A DNA stretch of 64,000 nucleotides from Labia minor. Its lineage: Eukaryota; Arthropoda; Insecta; Dermaptera; Spongiphoridae. The notes beneath the pieces are model-generated. The model was given only the letters and a program-made list of their open reading frames with translations, did no database searches and was not told where the DNA came from. The position numbers and the translations under genes were made by a program. Positions 49,225-60,300 of the stretch are shown here, piece after piece. Every line of letters begins with the position of its first letter. The stretch's first letter is position 1. Location of the stretch: contig OY720350.1 in the NCBI GenBank assembly GCA_963082975.1, forward strand, positions 38,422,660-38,486,659, in the 5' to 3' direction.

Positions 49225-51516
49225 ATGACAGAAGAAATATTTTATTTTAATAAAAAAATCGTCTAAAAATGGTATTGTTTTATATACCTTTTAACTAATT
49301 TGTTTATATTAATTAGAATTATTTTATTTTAGGATTTAAAAGGATATAAAATTACAGATGCTAAATTTGAAAAAAAATATGGAATTGGCTGTTATAATTT
49401 TGAAGATTTTAAATCTAAAGGATGTTTTAAATTAGGAATTGAAGTAATTTAATTTACAAAACTAAATCATTTAGTCGAATTTAATATATTAATTAATTAT
49501 TATGAAAAACATGTGTAATTATGTTTTATTATTTTTAGGAGGACTCTGTGATAATACAATTAATGGATGGAACAATCATTGATGAAGAATATTTTGAAAC
49601 TATTCCTAGTCAAACGATGTTCATTTTTTTAAGGCCTGGAGAAAAAGTTATAACAGGTAAGTAAAAATTAAATAATATAAAAAAATATTTTTCGTTTTCA
49701 TATTTTTTTAATGTACTTTGGAAATAGGTTGCTAATTTAAGGTTTTTATGGAAATAAAAATTAATACAGACAAAAAATATATTATATAGGTAAAATGATC
49801 ACTTTTAATATTCTAATAAAAAAATTAACGTATTTAATAGCAAGAATCATAAAGCAAAAGTAGTAAATTTAATTAAATTTATCTTGTGAAAATGAGTATA
49901 AAATATATATTAAATAAAAAATGAATTAATAAACATTTATCTATCTTGATTATAGAATATAATGAAATTATTTATCAGGTATTTATTGTAAGTAACCTTT
50001 TTTCAAATTTTTATTTAATACATTCTATCACATACATTAATTAATTTTGAAATGTTAATAGATACAACAAGAGTAAATTTTTACCAATCATATTCGAAAT
50101 GGATTGAAAAGAAATGTTTTATAAATAATCTAAATTACCAAAGCAATCATCGATCTTCTCAAATATGAATTCCTCCAGAATTTTTCAGGCCTCATTGGTC
50201 AATTAAAAAAAAAATTAAACTTTTCTTTACATGAATAACGGGTTTACTAAAATTTAGATTATATAACATCAAATACTATATAAAGGATTTATATTCAATT
50301 TATTAAACAATAACATAGTCATTTAAGTCTTTTAGACGATTTTGTCAATAATTCTAATTGTCAATTCTTATGCTATCAGATGTTACTTTTGATTAACTCA
50401 AAAAAAAACTTTTTAAAAATATAATCTTAAAAAAAGATTATTTTTAGGAGGCGAGATTATATATAACGCCTTGAAAAGAGTAAATCTTCCACTTTTAAAA
50501 ACTCAACCAAAGATTATAGAATGGCTACAAACCAATGATATATCAAATAAATTACAAAATTTAATACAAATTATCAGTGAAAAAAATACTACAAATATTA
50601 CCCATCTTAAAAGTAAAAAAATCGATGATCCTGATTGGTTTGAAGGTTTATATTATTTATGAATTTTAAATTTAATTTTAAAAATATAAAATTTAAATTA
50701 AAAATATTGTTTTAGGACTTGACACCAAATCTTTATCTAAAGAAGAATTCATGTATCGAAGGGCTCAAGAAAGAATTCGTGGTTATTTTTATAAAACAAA
50801 AAGTGAGATTATTAAATCCAAAATTTATATTAAAGATCTCAATTGTAGAAATAAACTTGAACATTTAATTACAGGTGATTCACATTCTTTGAGAAAATAA
50901 TCTTAAAATTGATAACTGCACTTTGAATTTGTAAATAAAATTTATTAAATTAATTATTTAAAAAAAATGTATAAATCATTTTTTATAGGTTTACAAAGTT
51001 TTTTGAAATTATATGATTATAATGGAAAATATTTTGATAGACGATATGAAATTTTATGTACTAAAACTGGTGAATTTACTTGTCAAGGTAAATGGAATTT
51101 AAAACGATGTAAATATGAAAGTGAACATCATATTAATCCATATATGTCTAGAGAGATGAGAATTTTATTTTCAACATGGAACCTTGATCACAAGTAATAT
51201 TATTGAATTCTAATAAATCATTTCATTCTTCTAAAATAAAATATTAATACTAAATAGTAAAATTAATGTATATTTATTTTCCAAACTTTGATTGATTATT
51301 GATATGAATTGTTCTCTTTTTAGAATTGAACGCTCCCGGACCATTCTTCCAGCAATTTTAGAAGCTTCCAAATTGAAAGGACAAATTAATTTTGAATATT
51401 TTGGAAAATTACTTTTTACTTTAGATAATCTTAAATTGGTTCATATTATATGTCATGATAAAAATATTCATGAAGGCGCAAAATGTTCTAAAAATAATTA
51501 TTTATTAATGGAATAA
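49225..51516 (+). CDS. Caspase-activated DNase (DFF40/CAD), 7 exons
   Basis: The apoptotic endonuclease that cuts DNA between nucleosomes after caspases remove its inhibitor. Exons: 49225-49260, 49333-49443, 49539-49656, 50448-50645, 50716-50874, 50989-51193, 51324-51516; all introns are GT-AG and frames join without a stop, giving 339 aa (human DFF40 is 338). The first donor (GTCTAA) is weak; an ATG at 49269-49271 directly before GTATTG would give a 328-aa form lacking the first residues. A CIDE-N domain occupies about residues 13-90 (MDGTIIDEEYF). The catalytic domain has EHHINPY, NLDH and VHIICHDKNIH. In the 339-aa numbering H254, D274, H275, H320, K322 and H325 match mouse CAD H242, D262, H263, H308, K310 and H313 at a constant offset of 12. 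Apparently intact; no ICAD partner in the window. Confidence 0.92.
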
Positions 51517-51941
51517 TGCAATATTTATTATTTTAGGGTTTATTTTTTTAAAATAATTTGAATTTTCAAATTTAATTTTAAAATATACACGATATACATG
51601 TTTATAGTTTATTATTATATACATTTATGCAATATAATTATTTAAATTAGATGTATCTATTTTTTATATAAATATGATTATTTTATTATAAGTGATTCAT
51701 TATTTAATTTAATCATTATTAACTTTCAGATAAAATAAGTTTTATATAAATAGAAAGAATGGGCTAGGCAAGGTAAATATATATTTATAATTAGAGTAGA
51801 AAAATGAGAATGAAAGAGAATTATTATCTCACTTTTTGAAAGTTACATTTTTCTTAATTGTGATTAATTTTGAAAGCTTTAGGATTTGCAAACATTGTTC
51901 AAATTTTTATTTTTTTCACAAATAATAGTTTTGATATAATA
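51517..51941. other. AT-rich DNA after the DNase gene
   Basis: No canonical AATAAA was seen close to the stop codon. Nothing else was recognised. Confidence 0.5.
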
Positions 51942-52800
51942 ATAGGTTGTCAAATATCTCCCTTCCGCTTTTTTGCTCTTTATTCAATGCTTTATAAAAA
52001 GTGTTACAGTGATCGGATTTAGATCAAATATGCGCGGTTTTGTTCGATAATCAGTTTCCATCTTGACGGCATAATACCCCCCTCGTAGAAACTTCCCTCC
52101 TTATTTTCGAAGAACACGGACAGCCACTTTTCACAAACCTCTTTAGAGTCCAACTTTACATCACCAAGAGCGTTCGCCATGGACAGGAACAGGTGCTAAT
52201 CACTTGGCGCTATGTCCGGGCTATATGATGGATGCGATAAAACCTCTCATCCGAGCTCCCGTAGCTTCTGACGAGTCATCATCGAAGTGTGTGGTCTGGC
52301 GGAACACTACTCTCTTCCTGTTGGCCAATTCTGGGCATCAATCGCCTGCTTCAAGAGGTCCAGAGTAGCAGTAGATGGTAGAATTAAGCGTCTGGCCATA
52401 TGGGAGCAGCTCATAGTGGATGATTTCCTTCCAATCCCACCAAACACACAGCAAAACCATGGTGTCGTTTTCACCGGCTCTGAATCGTCGAAACCATTCC
52501 TCCGAGGTTCGAAGTGATAGAGTACTATCCCCCAAAACCACTAATCTAACGGGACGTTTCTCTAGCGGATTTGCCTTTAACGAAGGGAAACTTTAAAATA
52601 GCGCGAATTTCGGCGTTAGTGAACTCCATGTTTACACGTCTATAACTGTTGAACGGAATATCCAAACTAATCATGCATAGAGTCGTTTTGTAGGTTATGT
52701 CAAGACCTTTCAAATTTTCTATAGTATTGCCAGATACGATTTCTGTAGCGCTTTGTACATAGCCGCGAAAAAGTCGGAAGGGAGATATTTGACAACCTAT
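51942..52800 (-). mobile_element. mariner element with intact ends and internal deletion
   Basis: The inverted ends ATAGGTTGTCAAATATCTCC and their right-hand partner are nearly identical over about 30 bp, with TA on both sides (51940-51941, 52801-52802). On the minus strand transposase pieces are readable. MEFTNAEIRAILKF begins near 52631, SEEWFRRFRAGEND follows, and a deletion leads directly into LLCVWWDWKEIIHYELL; later come KLRELG and HPSYSPDIAPSD. The element is 859 bp against about 1.3 kb for a full mariner. Stops and frameshifts abolish function, although the PSD Asp is kept. Confidence 0.9.
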
Positions 52801-52802
52801 TA

Positions 52803-53379
52803 TAAAACCGAGGGATATGAGGGTTTATGCCAAATTTCAAACACTAATACCTATTATAACATGATTATTGGTGTTAATGGAACCTAGGACTATTAGGTAT
52901 TCGTAGTAAAGATTGCAGTATTATTCTTAAAATAAGAACTACTAGAATGTATAAACATAAAAAAATAACTTTTCGGCAATATCCCTAATAGGGGTCAGGA
53001 TATTGCGAGGGGAATTGTTTGGGGGTCAATTTTTCAATATTACAAAAATAAAACACCCGGCATATCCCTCGTACCCACAATGCGTCATATTCCTCCTTCA
53101 ACACAATTTTAGTTAAAGGCTTGCAAATTGGAAATAATGACGAATATGTGAATGAAATCTTAATATTAATTTTAAACAATGTGTAAAAACGTAGAATACC
53201 ATTACAAAAGAAAATAAATTACGCGCCTTTGAAATAAGTATGATGAAATTTCGCTTGTGTTGATCTTCAAAATGATGGACAAAACAAATCCTCCTTACTA
53301 ATAACTAAGGTAGACTCGCCTTATCTGGTCGCGTAGGTGGTCATTATCCTCCCCCAATGTCTTTCACACACCAAAAGAG
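52803..53379. other. Short intergenic stretch, unassigned
   Basis: A 64-codon minus-strand frame at 52985-53179 has no recognised domain. The repeat shared with 39815 lies at 53303-53345. Confidence 0.4.
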
Positions 53380-53542
53380 TTTGTTTACGATATAGATATC
53401 TATCAACTTTTGAGAAATGTAGTTCATTCGGAAGAGGACAATTACCCCTACCACGTTTTAATTTTTTTTTCTTCTAAACTGACAATAAAAATAAATATAA
53501 ATGTTTGATAGTTTTTCACATGATTAAATATTGTATAAAACT

Positions 53543-53577
<35 letters not shown>

Positions 53578-53768
53578 TTTCAGCTTGATTGAATCGCTGA
53601 AAGTAGCGGAATTAATTTTTTTAATTTTTTAACTCGTTGACTGTCAATCACGCACCAGCACGTGACGTGGTGTCTTCAACAAAGAGCCAAACATACGCTA
53701 TTTTAATAAATATTATTTATTAATTTTAATTTATAATTTAATTTAAATATATGTTAATTAATCCAATT

Positions 53769-54826
53769 GAGGTCTCCTCCTTCCAGGGCATTGAGGATTT
53801 CTCTTGCCCAACTGTATCATCCAGGGAATTTGTCAATATTACGCTTTTCTGGGGGTTTATTTTAAGCCCCACTGTTAGGCTTATATCTTCTAGTTCTCGT
53901 ATCATTAGCAATATCTGGCTCCTGGAAGCTCCGATTAGTACGATATCATCAGCAAATCGCAAATTACTAAGGTAAACACCGTTCATTTTAATGCCCATTC
54001 TCTCCCAATTCAATCGTTTAAACATTTCTTCTAGTATACAGTTGAATAATAGGGGTGAGAGCGGGATGCCCTGGAAGGAGGAGACCGTCTATCTAGGACA
54101 GATCTAGGACAGACTGTGAGCTTCAGCGATAGAACATCGGAAGAAATAAATAGGAGAATTGCCTTAGGATGGAAAAAATTTTGGGCGCTAAAATTCATTT
54201 TAAAAAATAAAGAAATAGAAATAACATCTAAAATAAAAGTGTTCAAAAAATGCATAATACCAACACTGATTTATGGCTCCCAAACATGGGCCCTGACAAA
54301 AAAATTAGGACATAAATTGGAAGTAACACAAAGGTCCATGTTGAGAGCAATAATGAGTATAAAGAGGTCCGATAGGATAAGGGTTAAAGATATCTATAAG
54401 AAGGCCGGGGTGAGCAATATCGGCGTAACCATTAGAACCCTAAAGTGGAGATGGGCCGGACACATAACAAGAGTGGAGGCTGGAAGATGGACCAAGACAG
54501 TGACGGAGTGGTGCCCCATAGACCAAAAAAGAAGAAAAGGAAGACAGAAGAAAAGATGGGAAGACGACATAACAATGGTGGCTGGAAGGGACTGGTGCCG
54601 AGTTGCTAGACAAAGGAATGAATGGAAAAGACTGGAGGGGGCCTATGCCCGAAAGGGCCAGGTTATATAAGTACTTATATTTGGGAGAGGCCTATGCCCA
54701 AACGGGCCTGGTACTTAGTGAAAAAAAAAAAAAAAAAATTGTAAATATCTTCTTTTGTACACTTAAAAGTTACCTATTTTTTTTTGTAAATATTCTGTAC
54801 CATTAAAGGGTAAATAAATAAATAAA
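53769..54826 (+). mobile_element. 5'-inverted, truncated RTE-like LINE
   Basis: The insertion is flanked by a perfect 14-bp target-site duplication (53755-53768 and 54827-54840). It ends with an A-run (54720-54738), then unique sequence and (TAAA)n. The left 300 bp are inverted and encode the reverse-transcriptase palm on the minus strand: QGIPLSPLLFN near 54060, then LRFADDIVLIG near 53940, ending SMPWKEET at about 53771. The right part restarts at MPWKEET on the plus strand at 54066 and runs to the ORF end. This is the twin-priming structure known for LINEs. RTE affiliation is inferred from C-terminal similarity and the tail. Confidence 0.85.
54116..54670 (+). pseudogene. LINE reverse-transcriptase C-terminal ORF (184 codons)
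   Basis: The frame contains SFSDRTSEEINRRIALGWKK, PTLIYGSQTWALTKK, LKWRWAGHITRVEAGRW and a final GAYARKG, all typical of the region after the reverse-transcriptase palm in RTE-like LINEs. Just before it, the 11-bp word ATCTAGGACAG is tandemly duplicated (about 54090-54111). This shifts the frame out of register with the preceding VYLGQ codons. The remaining frame is otherwise uninterrupted, so the insertion is fairly young. Confidence 0.85.
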
Positions 54827-54884
54827 TAATTAATCCAATTCAAATTTGCGAGATAGTCGAGTGGAGACACAAGATTTTTGTTAT

Positions 54885-55639
54885 TTAAAACATACACAAG
54901 TTGTACTACAAGTTTCGAATTTAACAAAATTATTCATTAACTAAATTTATTTGTTTTTCATAATAAAGTGATATTCATACATTTACTGAATTACTTTGGG
55001 ATCTCGTTTTAATACTTTCCTATTATCCCCAAATCCGGTTAATAGTATACATATATAATTCCCATTTGTTTTTTAGTTTAACAAGAAATATTTCCAATAA
55101 AGGACAAATATTCTATCTATATGAAAAGACAAGTCGCATAACAATTAGCTTTTTATTTCCATTTCCATATCTCCTTTTTACAAATTATTAGTGTCGTTGA
55201 GGATAAACAAATTTTTAGTTTCGTTTTTATTGGATAGTGAAAGCAATTATTATTATTATTGCTAAAAAAAACATTCTATGTATATGTATTGGACAAGCCG
55301 AAACAAAATAAAATATTGTTGAGCCTGTCGGATCACCTGTGCCATTAGTGAAGGAGTTAAAAAAAAAATTCTCAACTCTCTTAAAAATAAAATTAATTGG
55401 GAAGGAACCCTGAAAATAAATTTCACCAAAGAGAGACGTACGTTTGACTATTAGTGCTTAGGCGATTCGCCTTGGAGAACCAAGATCGTAAAGAAATAGT
55501 AACAAATTAAATTAATCAAAATGTCCGATGCTAACATATGGATCTGCAAAGGAAAAGTTAGATTCACTTTTTTTACAAATAAATGAAAAAGGTTCGTTGT
55601 CACGTTATAATATTTAATGAAAAGAAAATTAATATAAAG
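54885..55639. other. AT-rich intergenic DNA, no gene
   Basis: The 78-codon minus-strand frame at 55451-55687 has no recognised domain and overlaps a LINE fragment. Confidence 0.5.
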
Positions 55640-55985
55640 TAAATAGATTCTTCGTAGCATATATGGACCAAAGAAAGATGAGGTCACCAGGAAATGGCAT
55701 AGGCTGCATAAAGAGGAATTGCATGACCTCTATGAAAAGGTCCCGTTGGGGAGGAGACGTGGTGGACGTGATAAAATGGGACTGGCGAAAAATATATTTG
55801 TTGGGAAATGCCCGCTTGGAAAACCAAGGACGCGGTGGACAGAACACAGACCATACGTAAGAAGGGACGTGAGAGAGATGGAATAAAATACTAGTTGGAT
55901 TGTTGCAGTTCAGCATAGGGGCACTTTAAGAAATGATGTTACTGCGGGTAAACAATTTCGAGATCCGTAGACCAACAAAGATAGA
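55640..55985 (+). mobile_element. GATA-tailed LINE fragment
   Basis: It holds the CATATATGGACCAAAGAAAGATGAGGTC-like segment (55659 onward), AGGAATTGCATGACCTC, GTGGACGTGATAAAATGGGA, and the 3' end with GTAGACCAACAAAGATAGATC. The reading frame is broken throughout. Confidence 0.75.
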
Positions 55986-56154
55986 TCTTTAAATTTTTAA
56001 AGATATCACTATTAAATATAACTTAACAGTTTCTATATAATGTTCAATCAATTAATTAATAGTTCTAATTATTTATTATTCAATACAAGTTGAAAATTCA
56101 GAACTATAAAATAAAAGATCAAATAAAATTATTATGTTTAATATATAATATATA

Positions 56155-56225
56155 CCAGCTGGTCCGAGCGCCTTCGGCGCTCTTCACAGCTGGACGGGGG
56201 CTCCGCCCCCTGTACCCCCGAGTGG
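56155..56225. repeat. GC-rich double-hairpin patch
   Basis: Two perfect hairpins stand in AT-rich DNA: GAGCGCCTTCGGCGCTC (56166-56182) and GGGGGCTCCGCCCCC (56196-56210), just after CCAGCTGG. They may mark the end of the HINE-C-like element on the right, but this is inferred. Confidence 0.6.
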
Positions 56226-56261
56226 TACATCGTATTTGGTTAAAAGTAGTATTCTTCTATT

Positions 56262-56440
56262 TATATAGCTCAAAGATAGTCGAAAGTTCTTGGCCACATT
56301 TCTCCAAATGTCCCTATCCTGAGCCCTTGTCCTATCTCTCTTACGTCCTTCCTATGCGTCCATGGTCTTGATTCCCTTTGATAATAATTTTGATGAGATA
56401 AGCCTCTTTACTGCATGATAACAGGCGTTTCACATACTCA
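56262..56440 (-). mobile_element. GATA-tailed LINE fragment, minus strand
   Basis: Reverse-complement words of the family are recognisable: CGAAAGTTCTTGGCCAC, CTGAGCCCTTGTCC, CGTCCATGGTCTTG and the GATAACAGGCGTTTC region. The pieces are incomplete, and the order shows internal deletion. Confidence 0.65.
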
Positions 56441-56794
56441 CAACATGCAACATATAATTGGTCAAAGAATATGTATATAATATTTATAATTTTTATGTTT
56501 TATTTATATTTATAATTTAATTTTGTTTTTGTTTTCTTTTAATCAATAAATCTAATATTAAAAATGCCTAGAGGATGTCTAAAAAATCATATTTTAATTT
56601 TAATTTTGATCTCCTGGATTTCCTTTTTCATGTAAGTATATAATTAAGAGTGGAATTACAATATAATCAATAGCTAATATATAATATTAAAAATATATTT
56701 ACGGATTCGTTCTATAATAAATTGATGATGTCATTTAATTCTCCTACTATGTATCGAATCGAATATAAAGATAAATCTTCTTTTAAACGTTGTG

Positions 56795-57125
56795 TGAAAC
56801 AATTTCAAATAATTTAAATGTAAAACTATTAATGAAATTAAAAAATCAAATATATGAATATAATATAAATATTTTTAATTTTATTTTAAGAATAGATATA
56901 TATATCTCACAGGCGGTGGTTGTGACGTCATCAATATATTATAAATTTAAATTAAGAAGAACTAATAAAGTTTCGTGAGATGTGATCAATAAAACTCAAT
57001 TTTTCTTTATAAATACTATCTCTGTTGTGAATTTCAAAAAAATCGTTAGAGCGGTTTTTGAGAACAATGAAACAGAGAAACAGAGAAAGAAACAATTTTT
57101 ACTCGTATAAGAAGATAAGATAAGA
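56795..57125 (-). mobile_element. HINE-C, diverged relative of HINE-B
   Basis: GAAACAATTTCAAATAATTT, TTTTTAATTTTATTTTA, GTGACGTCAT and AAGAACTAATAAA follow each other in the same order as in HINE-B on the minus strand. Then comes a core-like segment (minus: ACCGCTCTAACGATTTTTTTG then AAATT) and a CTGTTT/CTCTGTTT-type array at about 57062-57085. Terminal motifs differ from HINE-B. The outer limits are uncertain. Confidence 0.55.
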
Positions 57126-57305
57126 TAATTGCAATTTTTTTAAATCCGCAGTGGCGCCTCTTATGGGTGAAACGAGTACTGTACTAACGTACCTTGTTCA
57201 CGGTCAACCTTTTTGTTTATCTCAGGAAAGTTGATTATTCATTCTATGAAGGATATTGTATTTGAATCTCTTGGATTAAGATAATTAAAAATCAAAGAAA
57301 AGAAA

Positions 57306-60300
57306 ATGAATCTTGATTCTACTAAAATATTAATGGAAAAAGAAATTGAAATAATGAATATAAAAAAAGAATTGAAAATTTCAAATATGAAACTTAATAT
57401 ATTTAGGCAACATATTCAGGTAAGAAATCTATTCAATCTAATACATTAATTTTTTAATCTATTATAAAATTATTTCATAGTAAAAACACATTTTTTAAAA
57501 TTATTACCTTCAAAATAGATTAACTTTTAAAGCATATTTCAAAACAAACATATTTATTTCTAATTTCTAATTAGATTTATAAATTTATTAATTATCCTCT
57601 TGTTCAACTATAGGATAATAAAAAAAGAGAAATGAATGAATATAATCCAATAAAACAAGAAATTAGTCTATTAAAAGAAGAGAAAATATTTTTAAGGGAA
57701 GAAATAATTTCAGTAAGAGAAGAAATTAGAAAGGTATGAAATGAATTAATAATTCAATTTTAAAATATTTATATAAAAAATATCTTGAAACTAATAAAAA
57801 TTCTATTTACATTATAATTTTATACTATAACACACCTAAATTATTTAAACCTCATGCTAAAAATAAAACTCATTATTTGTAGTATAAAATACATTTAAAA
57901 ATTGATATTTTTTTAGGTTGTTTCTTCACTTAATAAGAAAATTTTTGGTGAAAAAGGAGATAATAGAGATGTTTGGGAAGCATCTAAAAAGGGAGATTTA
58001 AATGCTATTAAATATTTTTGTAATTTACTATCATCCAATATTAATAGAAAAAATGAAATAGATAATAATTATAGTCCACTACATTATGCAGTCAATTCGA
58101 GTAATTTAAAAGTAATCATATATTTAATTGAAATAAGAGCGGATGTGAATGCAAAGGCTTCAAATGGAGATACTCCTTTAATTCTTGCATTGGAAGGTGG
58201 AAAGTTAGAAATTATCAAATATTTAATTGATAAAGGAGCAGATGTAAATGCAAAGGTTTCGAATCGTTGGATATCAAAAAGACAGATTCCTTTAATTCTT
58301 GCATCTGAAGGTGGAATGTTCGAAATTGTCAAATATTTAATTGAAAAAGGTGCGGTTGTGAATGCAAAGTCTTCAAATGGAGATACTCCTTTATTTGTTG
58401 CATTGAAAGGTGGAAAGTTAGAAATTATCAAATATTTAATTGATAAAGGAGCGGATGTGAATGCAAAGACTTCCAAAGAGGAGACTCCTTTAATTCTTGC
58501 ATCTCGGAGCGGAAAGATAGAAATTGTAAAGAAATTCGTTGAAAAAGGAGCGGATGTGAATGCAAAGACTTCCAATAAGGAGACTCCTTTAATTCTTGCA
58601 ATTGAAGGTGGAATGTTCGAAATTGTCAAATATTTAATAGAAAAAGGAGCGGATGTGAATGCAAAGGCTTACAATGAGACTCCTTTAATTCTTGCATTGG
58701 AAGGTGGAAAGTTCGAAATTATCAAATATTTAATTGATAAAGGAGCAGATGTAAATACAAATGTTTCGTTTCATTGGACATCAAATAGAAAGATTCCTTT
58801 AATTCTTGCATATAAAGGTGGAATGTTCGAAATTGTCAAATATTTAATTGAAAAAGGAGCGGATGTGAATGCAAAGGATTCAAATGGAGATACTCCTTTA
58901 ATTCTTGCATTGCAAGGTGGAAAGTTAGAAATTGTAAAGTATTTAATTGAAAAAGGAGCGGATGTGAATGCAAAGACTTCCAATAAGGTGACTCCTTTAA
59001 TTCTTGCATCTCGGAGTGGAAAGATAGAAATTGTAAAGTATTTCATTGAAAAAGGAGCGGATGTGAATGCAAAGACTTCCAATAAGGAGACTCCTTTAAT
59101 TCTTGCAATTGAAGGTGGAATGTTCGAAATTGTCAAATATTTAATTGAAAAAGCAGCGGATGTGAATGCAAAGACTTACAATGAGGAGACTCCTTTAATT
59201 CTTGCATCTCGGAGTGGAAAGATAGAAATTGTAAAGTATTTAATTGAAAAAGGAGCCGATGTGAATGCAATGGCTTCAAATGGAGATACTCCTTTAATTC
59301 TTGCATTGGAAGGTGGAAAGTTAGAAATTATCAAATATTTAATTGATAAAGGAGCAGATGTAAATGAAAAGTTTTGTTGGATATCAGTTAGAAAGATCCC
59401 TTTAATTCTTGCATCTGAAAGTGGAATGTTCGAAATTGTCAAATATTTAATTGAAAAAGGAGCGGATGTGAATGCAAAGGCTTCAAATAGAGATACTCCT
59501 TTATTTGTTGCATTGAAAGGTGGAAAGACAGAAATTGTAAAGTATTTAATTGAAAAAGGAGCGGATATGAATGCAAAGACTTACGATGAGGAGACTCCTT
59601 TAATTCTTGCATCTTGGAGTGGAAAGATAGAAATTGTAAAGTATTTAATTGAAAAAGGAGCGGATGTGAATGCAAAGGCTTCAAATGGAGATACTCCTTT
59701 AATTCTTGCATCTCGAAGTGGAAAGATAGAAATTGTAAAGTATTTAATTGAAATAGGAGCGGATGTGAATGCAAAGGCTTCAAATGGAGATACTCCTTTA
59801 AATCTTGCATTGGAAGGTGGAAAGTTAGAAATTATCAAATATTTAATTGATAAAGGAGCAGATGTAAATGCAAAGGTTTCGAATCGTTGGATATCAAAAA
59901 GAAAGATTCCTTTAATTCTTGCATCTGAAGGTGGAATGTTGGAAATTGTCAAATATTTAATTGAAAAAGGAGCGGATGTGAATGCAAAGGCTTCAAATGG
60001 AGATACTCCTTTAATTCTTGCATCTCGAAGTGGAAAGATAGAAATTGTAAAATATTTAATTGATAAAGGAGCAGATGTAAATTTAAAGGTTGGTTGGATA
60101 TCATATAGTAAGATTCCTTTAATTGTTGCATCTGAAGGTGGAATGTTCGAAATTGTCAAATATTTTATTGAAAAAGGAGCGGATGTGAATGCAAAGGATT
60201 CAAATAGAGATAATCCTTTATTTGTTGCATCTCGAGGTGGAAAGACAGAAATTGTAAAGTATTTAATTGAAAAAGGAGCGGATATGAATGCAAAGGCTTA

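Larger units (their letters stand above)
53380..54880 (+). mobile_element. HINE-A, 5'-truncated, split by a LINE insertion
   Basis: The left part begins within the body (CAACTTTTGAGAAATGTAG) and has an (AT)n expansion at 53547-53574. The right part (54841-54880) has AAATTTGCGAGATAGTCGAG, then GTGGAGACAC and a shortened hairpin. The 14-bp word TAATTAATCCAATT at both edges of the insertion is the LINE target-site duplication. Confidence 0.8.
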
